This document shows, in pieces, positions 56,687-64,000 of a DNA stretch of 64,000 bases. How positions within the stretch are numbered: the first letter of the stretch is position 1; every line of letters begins with the position of its first letter. Origin of the DNA: Paracentrotus lividus (Eukaryota; Echinodermata; Echinoidea; Camarodonta; Echinidae); assembly GCA_940671915.1 (NCBI GenBank), contig CALNVZ010003426.1, forward strand, positions 28,615,115-28,679,114, in the 5' to 3' direction. The notes under the pieces were generated by a model that was given only the letters and a program-made list of their open reading frames with translations, made no database searches and was not told where the DNA came from. The position numbers were made by a program, and so were the translations under genes.

Positions 56687-56866
56687 CTCATCCCCTGCTA
56701 ATGAACCTGGACACTGCAAACCATCCCATGTGATCGTAATAGCAAGATTAATTGTATCGATGACGTCATTGGTTTCCGAGCCCCATGGATTTGCAGTTAA
56801 TGATCTTAGAACGTTCTTCAGCTGCGAGAAGAAGTCATTGGTGCCACTATCGGATCTTTTGTGCAA
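56687..56866 (-). CDS. MUC4-like gene, exon 2 of those seen: NIDO, middle
   Basis: The exon reads LHKRSDSGTNDFFSQLKNVL, RSLTANPWGSETNDVIDTIN and ends LAITITWDGLQCPGSLAGDE. The I-T-W-x-x-x-x strand is a conserved feature of NIDO. Acceptor is TTCTCCAG, donor GTATCT, phase 0 both. Confidence 0.8.
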
Positions 56867-57589
56867 CTGGAGAAATGAATCCAATTAAAAAGAAGCAAGT
56901 TCAATGTTTATACAAATAAAGAAAAATCCTCTAAATTTTAATTCTTTCATACATTGAGTACGAACAATCTAAAAGGAAGTTAAAGCAATTATGATCTCAA
57001 ACATTCCCGCAGGAGTCATCCACTTTTTTTATGCTATCAGAGCAGAAACTTTGAATAATTGTTATTGCACATCATAAAATGCATAAGACGTGTGGAGCTG
57101 TGACATCATCAGCTGGCTCATTGAATATGCATGAGACTATGCCAAGAACTATTTATTGAAAACATGAAAATCTTAAGAAACTCATAACTTTGTTATATTC
57201 ATCCAATTTGATGAAATTTTCAGTGATGTGCTATTTAGATTTTACTTGATTTTTCAAAAAACCCCAACCTGGAGTCCTCCTTTAAAGGTAAGGCCAAAAA
57301 TAAGACATAAAACATGATTTGTGTGGCTTTTCGTTTGTTTAAAAACCAAATGGGCCAAAGGGTAGGGCCTGATATGACCGGTAATGTCGCAACCACGCGT
57401 TTCACACCAACGCATAATGTCGCATAAAATTTCTGACTCATAAATCATCAGGATTTTTATGAAACTAAAATGGAATGAACCATCCAAGAGGGTCTCACAG
57501 TTATCCAAAGTATAAGCAATCATTTTTTTTTTGTTGCAACAAAGCAAACAGAGCTTTTAGCATTTCACATGCTCTTTTTAAAGCATGAC

Positions 57590-57860
57590 ATCTTTTTTTA
57601 TTGTCAATTCATTATACACATCAAATAATGTTAATAAAGTGATGTTTATTGCACATATTAAACAATATTTTCAATAAAGTGCGTTTTATTGCGTTTATTA
57701 AACGTTTATTAAAGCGTGAATTGATGGATGTTGTTCTAAGCACCTTTTCAAAATGTATATTCCACCATGTTTGATCAACAATACTTTAGCCTTATTAGGA
57801 AAAAAAGAGAAAAGTTTTTGCAAATTTAACTTCATGCCCATTCAAAGGTAAAAATTAATT
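57590..57860. repeat. dispersed repeat shared with 28,540-28,700
   Basis: GTGAATTGATGGATGTTGTTC, AATGTATATTCC and TTCATGCCCATTCAA parallel GTGAATTGATTGATATTG, AATGCATATTCC and CTCATGCTCATCCAA at 28,560-28,680. The family and its ends are not resolved. Confidence 0.55.
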
Positions 57861-58247
57861 GTTAGGTTATTTTGTATTCTTATGAATGAAATAACGCCCT
57901 CTGAACACCGCTCGGGTTGGAAATCTGGATTTTGATTCAAGATCATCCAATTAAATTTATAACATTAGGCATATGAACTTCAAAAGGTAACAATTTACCT
58001 TCTGATTGTACTCTCTAACTCATTGCATGGTTATCCGTAATATTCACGGCGTTAGTCTGGTACCAGGGGGTCGTAAGTTTAGTCTAATAGATGCAAAATA
58101 CTTCACAGAAAAAAAGGGGAGATAACTTAGCCCCCCTCAAGGGCCAAGTAGGGGTAAAGATCTGAAAATACTATTTGGTCACCATATAACATGAAAAGTG
58201 ATCCTGAATATATTGAATCTGTTAAAACATGTTCAATGAAAACTAAC

Positions 58248-58424
58248 CTTTTCATAGACACGTGGGGAACCAATGTCTGTGTCTACAGGCGCACCAAAAA
58301 CGGCAATTGCGGGATCAGAACTGGTGAGGTCTTCAATCGCAAAGAGAGCAGGATTGATGAACTTTGACATCGTCATCGTAGTCGGAAGTTGGTTGGAAAA
58401 TTGAATTATTCCTGTAGTTGTGTA
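58248..58424 (-). CDS. MUC4-like gene, most 5' exon seen: NIDO, early part
   Basis: The exon reads YTTTGIIQFSNQLPTTMTMS, KFINPALFAIEDLTSSDPA, then IAVFGAPVDTDIGSPRVYEK. G-x-I-x-F ... I-A-x-F-x-A-P-x-D-T-D is the start of the NIDO domain, which normally follows a strand that must come from an upstream exon. Acceptor TTTCAAAG is weak in context; the donor GTTAGT is good. Phase 0 both. I did not find the preceding exon or a signal peptide in 58,425-64,000. Confidence 0.7.
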
Positions 58425-59440
58425 CTTTGAAATTTCAATGAAAGATGTATGAGAAGAATTACATATGTGAAGATAATACAACGAATGTTCAAGGTATCAT
58501 ATCACAGTTGACACCATCAATCGGTTAATGCCAACTTAACGAAGGATAAAAGATACAAATCTATTCATGATATAATTCATATCCAAATGACGATGTTAAT
58601 CTTGCTAAACTATATTAAATTATTATATTATCATTATTATTATTATTATTATTAAGTAAAAATTGAATGCAGTAAACAAAGATAATTTTTTTAATACAAA
58701 ATTGATAAAAGTTACTTATAAAAAGTGATTATACAAGTTTTACCGCAAAGTAAATAACTATGCACTATCTTGGGGAAGGTTCAAGGTTTATTCAAGGTTT
58801 AAGATTGATTTTATTCGTTTTTAAACAATGAAGATTTCCTAACTTCCCAAAAATGTAAGGTAAAATCTGAGAAAAACATGAATCATAATGAAAAATAAAT
58901 TATATTTACCATTTACAACTTTGTCAAGAAGGCAGAAACAAAACTTTGGCAAAACTGATAATAAATAAGGGTTCAACGATGTGCTCTAACTCATTTTAAT
59001 CTACCATTACGGTCATGGTTAACGCCTACCCCTCATTTTGTTGTTGTTGTTGTTTTTTGTTCAGAGTGATTCGATAAATGTAATCAGATATTGGAGATTG
59101 ATTTTGTCTTTTAACTGTTCAAGAGGCATTTTCAGGCATAAAAAAAAAATCACAAAACAAGGAAATACAAACAAAATAAAGCAATAGAATACTAAAAAAA
59201 AAAAATCATAGAGCAAAAGAATGCAAAAGAACTAATTCAAAATTTCCAAATTTCTCATTTCAAAATATGAACTTCAGAACTTTTTTTTTCAAATAAAATA
59301 TTAAGGAATTTAATAAATAGGCATTTAATTTCCATAAATTATAATAAATAAAAAGAGAGAATTTGTTTCACGAAAACATATCAGTGATACCCTTTACATG
59401 TGCAGCGATGTTTGTGCAAAATTTCTTGGCAATAGGACTA
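58425..59440. other. intron, simple repeats, no exon seen
   Basis: Contains an ATT run (58,624-58,653), a GATTGATTTTATTCG block near 58,805 that resembles a LINE 3' tail, and A-runs. The upstream NIDO exon was not found here. Confidence 0.5.
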
Positions 59441-59520
59441 TCCACTGCTGAGATATCAAGAGATGGGGGGGGGGGGAGTTCAAATTACCCCCCCCCCCTC
59501 TCCCGCGGCCAAAAAAAGGC
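59440..59520. mobile_element. decayed G-run/C-run hairpin of MITE family
   Basis: A G-run (59,465-59,477), a short spacer with AAATTA and a C-run (59,490-59,498) followed by CTCTCCCGCGGCC resemble the subterminal hairpin of the TTAA MITE family. Neither terminus is recognisable. Confidence 0.4.
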
Positions 59521-59897
59521 TTTCTGAAACTTGAGAAGTGTAAAAATAATGTTTGGGTGGTGAAAATTGCAAATGGCCGCCAATATCCTCCGAGACTGAC
59601 ATGACTATAAAGTACATTAAGACATTAAGTACCAATTTAAATCTAACATCAATTTGATGCAGTATTTCATACAGATTCTAGAGTGTCTAAAAATTATTAG
59701 ACACTAAGCTCTTTTTCCTAAGTGTTTCAGTGATTTTATGTTTGGAATGAAATCTAAGAGAGAATGCAGGTACAAAAACCATACAACAAGAGATAACTCT
59801 TTGAATTTTTGCAGAAAGAATAGACTGCAATGATAAGACAGAAGAAGCTGTTATGAAAAAAAAACTTGGTCTAAGGATTTTGTCCCAACTGCACATA

Positions 59898-60155
59898 CCG
59901 ATTGAGTCAGTAAAAAACTTTATACCAAGAAAAATGTCAATAAAACGAAAACCGATTTGTAATCCCCAAATTATTATACATATTCTGAAAGAGTCACTCC
60001 TCCAGCATCTTTTGGTACCAATTTTGTGTGTTACATCTTTACCCATGGATGAACACGGCGCACTGTCTGCGAACATGTATATTTCGCATTGTGCAAAAGT
60101 GGGAGTAAAATCAAATCAACAAAAGCTATCGAAAAAGCAACTCCATCGTGATTAA
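59898..60155 (+). mobile_element. mariner-type foldback, one arm only
   Basis: From CCGATTGAGTCAG after TA to CATCGTGATTAA it matches the left arm of the complete element at 60,918-61,758 in the same orientation (blocks AAAAATGTCAATAAAACGAA, CATCTTTTGGTACC, GATGAACACGGCGCA, TGGGAGTAAAAT). It is cut at its own TTAA (60,152-60,155) by the MITE that starts at 60,156. Confidence 0.75.
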
Positions 60156-60370
60156 CCCTATTCAGACTGGGGGGGGGGGGTTTGACCCCCCCCTGTACAA
60201 AATCTGTGACTGCCGCGCAACCGCTGCGAATCGCAACCTGGCGCTTTATGACTTTCTTCTTTCAAGTGTCCCGCAACTTTTGACACCAAGTTCGAAAAAA
60301 TCAGACGCTTTGTTGTCGCGTTATAGACCGGGAGCAAAATCCCATAGGGGCCGTATTTAAGGAGTTCGTT
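60156..60370 (-). mobile_element. piggyBac-type MITE end inserted in TTAA
   Basis: CCCTATTCAGACTGGG, a G-run/TTTGA/C-run hairpin (60,168-60,193) and GCGCAACCGCTGCGAATCGC match the family's right end in reverse. The preceding TTAA belongs to the mariner-type arm, which shows the insertion target directly. The opposite end was not found. Confidence 0.7.
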
Positions 60371-60917
60371 CAACCCACACCACATAAAAGGTTTGCCACC
60401 ATAGGGGGGTAGTATGGACCCCCTAGATAACTGCTAGGTAGGTAGTAGTCTCAAATTGTGGTATCACTTTTTTTCTACAGCCCCTTTAAAAAAAGGGCCG
60501 CCCTTTTTACAAAAAATAGTTTTTTCAAGAAAAAGAATAAAAATAATTCTCCAAACTCAGTGAGTTGGGTCTCATACGAAAGAGTATTAAATTTCCTTTA
60601 CAACAATGCTAATTTAAATGAAAATTAAAACTAACTTAATTCTGTTTTGTAGTTAAAAACATCATTTTTTCATTTTTTTTTCCAAAAATGAATTTTTTAC
60701 ATAATATTTAATTTAATGTATTAAAATTTCTAAAAAGAGCTGAAAGTTGTTACTTTCTGAAAATATGCCCATTGGTATGTCCTAAGATCTGTAAAAAGAT
60801 TGGAGTAAAAAAAAATTTCTGTAAAAAGCTATTATAGGCTAAACCTACGAACGTTATATACGAAAAATAAATTTTTTTGCCAGATTATGGAGAAAATCCG
60901 TATATACACGTGTTATA

Positions 60918-61758
60918 CCGAGTGAGTCAAAAAAAATTTACACCTAGAAAAATGTCAATAAAAAGAAAACCCATTTATAAACCCCAAATTATTTTTCATC
61001 TTCTAAAAGAGTAACTCCTCCCGCATCTTCTGGTAACATTTTTGTGTGGTATGTCTTTACGCTTGGATGAACACGACGCATTGTTTGCGAACATGTAAAT
61101 TTCGAATTGTGCCAGAATGGGAGTAAAATGAAAACAACAAAAAGCTAGAAAAAAGCAACTTCATCCTGATTAAAATAGCATAACTTTTTAACGAAAATGT
61201 CTTCCACTTAATAACTTGGCAGGGACGTTGGTACACATATTGACTACATTTTGTATGAAAATGAGATAGATCTGTAGAGTCAGGCATGAGTGAGCACACG
61301 TCAAAGACAAAATAATCTCTTTTCGAAAGTATTAGGAGGCCTTTAGGGCTGTCAGTGGCAACTTGCTCTGTAATGTGTACTCATTCGTGCATTACCTCAC
61401 GAGTCAATCTCATTTTCATACAAAATGTAGTCAATATGTGTAACAACACCCCTGCCAAGCTATTAAGCACAAGACATTTTCGTTAAAAGTTATGCTATTT
61501 TAATCAGGATGATGTTGCCTTTCTCTCGCTTTTTGTTGTTTTGATTTTACTCCCGTTCTGGCACAATTCGAAATTGACATGTTCGCAAACAATGCGCCGT
61601 GTTCATCCAAGCGTAAAGACATACCAAACAAAAATGGTACCAGAAGATGCGGGAGGAGTTATACTCTTTCAGAATATGTAAAATAATTTGGGGTTTATAA
61701 ATTGGTTTTCTTTTTATTGACATTTTTCTAGGTGTAAATTTTTTTTTGACTCACTCAG
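60918..61758. mobile_element. 841-bp Tc1/mariner-like foldback element
   Basis: CCGAGTGAGTCAAAAAAAAT follows TA (60,916-60,917); TTTTTTTTGACTCACTCAG precedes TA (61,759-61,760). The two halves are inverted copies of about 400 bp, meeting near 61,330 (for example CATTTTGTATGAAAATGAGA against TCTCATTTTCATACAAAATG). It has no transposase frame, so it would depend on a related transposase in trans. Confidence 0.85.
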
Positions 61759-61879
61759 TACAGTACATACTGTATAGCACAGTAACAATAGAGGAAACAT
61801 AGCGAAACCCATTGCAACAGAAACGAATTTTTCAGAAATGAACTATTATAGTAATCAAAATAACATATCAAAAGTATAG

Positions 61880-62390
61880 GAAAATCAAAGCTGTGGAACA
61901 ATGTCTAATTTGCATAAATTCAAAATGGCCGCCATTTGCCAATGTTTGAACTGTATATTCGGATCTAAGACTCGAACATGAATTCAGTTTCTATTCCAAT
62001 GTTTTCGGGATAATTGAATATGTTAATTGACATCATTTGGATAATTTAATAATAGATGTGTTGTTTTAGAGACATTAAAGCAGTGGAACGATGACTAATT
62101 TGCATAATTTCAAACATGGCCGCTATTCAATATGTGTTGCCTGTATCTTCGGATCTAGGAGACATAGAAACATAATTTCCGTGTCTATACCTATGTTGTC
62201 AGGGTAGAGGAATATGTTAATGGACAGTTTTGACATCATTAGATAACATAAATGTTGTCTCAGAAACATTGAAGCAGTAGAACAATGACTAATTTGCATA
62301 ACATGGCTGCCATTCAGTATTATTTTGCCTGTATATCCTGATCTAGGACTATTCGAAACATAATTTCTGTGTCTATTACCCTAGGAGCCA
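61880..62390. repeat. tandem repeat, about 185-bp unit, three copies
   Basis: Copies near 61,890, 62,080 and 62,268 share GTGGAACAATG/GTAGAACAATGACTAATTTG, CATAA...ATGGCCGCCATT, TATTCGGATCTA/TCTTCGGATCTAGGA and a TTCCAATGTTTT / ACCTATGTTGTCAGGG block. They diverge strongly, as in an old array. Confidence 0.7.
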
Positions 62391-62399
62391 AGGGCCTTT

Positions 62400-62910
62400 A
62401 ATCAGAATTTTTGCTGGGGAAGGTTTGAAGTTCCTATCTAGAGTAAAATTTTGCGCTGATTCCAGAAATGCCACTCTTATCGACCACAGGGGCGACACTT
62501 TGGCCATTTTGACCAATTTTTGACCAAAAATGACCATTTTGGTCACTTGTGGTCAAACGGATTTTATTTTCATAATTTTTGCCGATAAATGGAATTTTAA
62601 AGACCTATCTGATATAAAAATGTACGCTGATTCTAGAAAAACTGGTTTTATTGACTCTGTGTGTCATTAAAGGGGTCATTTTGGTCAATTTCGGCCAAAA
62701 AATGGAATTTCTATCATTTTTGGGCCAAAATCAGACCAAAATGACCATCAGAGTTATCCAAACGATTGGTTTCTCACCTCAAAACCATTTAAAAAAACTT
62801 TCTTGGGTCTCAAACAATAATTCCATACCATTTTCCTTATAAATTTGGACAGCCATGGTCATTTGGACCAGTTGACCGAAAGTGACCATTTTGCAGTTTT
62901 TGTGGGATTT
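62400..62910. repeat. diverged duplication rich in TGACCATTTTGG
   Basis: Two diverged units (about 62,410 and 62,580) share GAAGTTCCTATCT/AAAGACCTATCT, GCTGATTC(C/T)AGAAA and then TTTTGGTCA/TGACCATTTT strings. At least eight GGTCA/TGACC half-strings lie within 62,500-62,900. No coding function is claimed. Confidence 0.6.
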
Positions 62911-63162
62911 TGCTACACCTATGTATTATAGTGTACAGACTAGGGCGCTATTTTCTTCATCTCGTGAAGGTTACGACCGACATAGCAGTGAGAAAAAACC
63001 CTTCTTATTTGGAATACATTTGGAACTTTAAATCTCCTATTCTGGAATATTTTACAGTTGGAACACTATACGAAAGGTACGTGAAAGTTTCGTGAATTAT
63101 AGTGACTGGAATAACCTGATTTTAAGTGTCTAAAATCTGCCCACTGACATTTCAAATATGGC

Positions 63163-63992
63163 GGGAGGCGCGAGAGAACGTACGCACAAAACTTGATGAC
63201 GTCACGACACAACAGGTACAGGTAGATCAACAGTTAAACCCGTGTTTGTTAAGCAACGTGATATCCCTGAAGATGGTGAACGTAGCTTTACTAGCGAACT
63301 CATGTACAAAGCACTCTCACGAGTAGTTTCGCGAACAGAAATCAAAGGAATTCAGCAAATCAGAGGTTTGTGGAGAATTTACATCGCTAGTCAGAAATCA
63401 CGGATCAGTCTTATCACAGCTGGTTTGAATTTAAGGAACGTCGGAGTAGCTGTGTACGACACCAACCCTTTCTTAGCTCATGGAGAAGACACAATCCGTG
63501 TGCTAGTCAAAGACGTGCCCCTATCTGCTAGTGATACCGATCACAGATGAGCTGGAAAAAATGAAATGTAAAACGGTAGGAAAAATCATACTACAGCGTC
63601 TACGAATAGATGGTAAACTAACCGATTGCCTAACAGGTGACAGAGTCGTCTACATTGAGAAACCGTCGCACTCTCTGCCTAGATATGTAACCTTCGGTCT
63701 TTTTAAGGGCCGTGTTTACCATCCTGGGCAATTTTCAACGAAAGTCATCAGCAGTAACCTGTTCGAAATGCCTTGAAACCGGACATCACAGATCGCAATG
63801 CACCAAATGAGGTGCTGTGTAAACAATGCAAGAAAACCGGTCACATTGCTCGTGATTGCAAGAGGAAGACTCCCACCCTTCCAGAAGCTAACGACGCCCC
63901 AAAACTCCAGCGCGAGAGGCTCCGGGACGATCACAAACCAGCACGCGATCAGCAGAGTGCCACGCCCCCTCAAACACCTCCACCCAACATAG
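63163..63992 (+). pseudogene. retroelement ORF1/gag-like gene with two CCHC zinc knuckles, broken
   Basis: From an ATG at 63,163 (MAGGARERTHKT) two in-frame TGA codons follow, then an open frame with VFVKQRDIPEDGERSFTSEL and WRIYIASQKSRISLITAG, and DTIRVLVKDVPLSA to 63,548. A one-base shift leads to DELEKMKCKTVGKIILQRL and YVTFGLFKGRVYHPGQ (to 63,776). A further shift leads to CSKCLETGHHRSQC and CKQCKKTGHIARDC, both C-x2-C-x4-H-x4-C zinc knuckles, then a Pro-rich tail at the window edge. This is the layout of ORF1/gag proteins of retrotransposons (RNA-binding domain, then knuckles). It continues past the window; the partner ORF is not visible. Confidence 0.75.
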
Positions 63993-64000
63993 CAACGGGA

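Noticed and set aside
59687-60155. 129- and 100-codon frames over 59,687-60,155
   Set aside because: Both lie over the mariner-type foldback arm, which is non-coding in its intact copy.

Overview
The window is animal nuclear DNA that is AT-rich and crowded with introns and repeats. It has no bacterial-type gene layout, and nearly all long open frames are repeat or chance frames. Modular EGF/SEA/Sushi exons with consensus splice sites, together with CR1/L2-like and other LINE remnants and many TTAA- and TA-flanked MITEs, point to a marine invertebrate. Frequent TAGGCCTAC-type strings make me favour an echinoderm or a related deuterostome; that assignment is an inference.

One gene dominates the window. 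It lies on the minus strand between about 58,424 and 10,235. I reconstruct 30 coding exons (about 4.89 kb, about 1,630 residues) with mutually compatible splice phases. The domain order is NIDO - AMOP - VWD (with a GDPH motif) - linker - EGF - four more EGF-type modules - SEA-like 1 - three calcium-binding EGFs - Thr/Ser/Pro-rich mucin tract (including five 11-residue repeats) - Sushi - EGF - SEA 2 (with a GSVV cleavage-type motif) - EGF - transmembrane helix. This is a MUC4-like, membrane-tethered mucin. The signal peptide and N-terminal exons are not seen and probably lie to the right of the window. The last exon seen ends with a splice donor just after the transmembrane segment, so the tail lies further left.

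The introns and flanks are built largely of mobile DNA. 1-10.2 kb: nested insertions of a TTAA-flanked, piggyBac-type MITE with G-run/C-run ends, interrupted by elements that carry arrays of a 14-bp site. 10.8-14.9 kb: a Tc1/mariner-like foldback, a 5'-truncated LINE and a small TTAA MITE. 20.4-24.2 kb: two arms of a 330-bp inverted repeat enclosing two decayed LINEs. 24.7-28.5 kb: two TIR elements and a partial exon duplication. 29.5-30.2 kb: a complete reference copy of the G/C-run MITE. 37.6-39.2 kb: a satellite of about 146 bp rich in TGACCTTTGACC. 45.9-49.0 kb: a hAT-like MITE and a TTAA foldback. 54.4-55.3 kb: a TA-flanked element with its own repeated internal site. 59.9-62.9 kb: mariner foldbacks, one split by the G/C-run MITE, and tandem repeats. 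At the right edge there is a broken retroelement ORF1/gag-like gene with two zinc knuckles.

The most unusual signal is the trio of site arrays between 1.2 and 9.2 kb. Each array repeats one 14-mer 7-9 times. The three 14-mers differ but fit one skeleton, GTnACnnACGTnAC. In two cases a site sits directly beside a related terminal inverted repeat.
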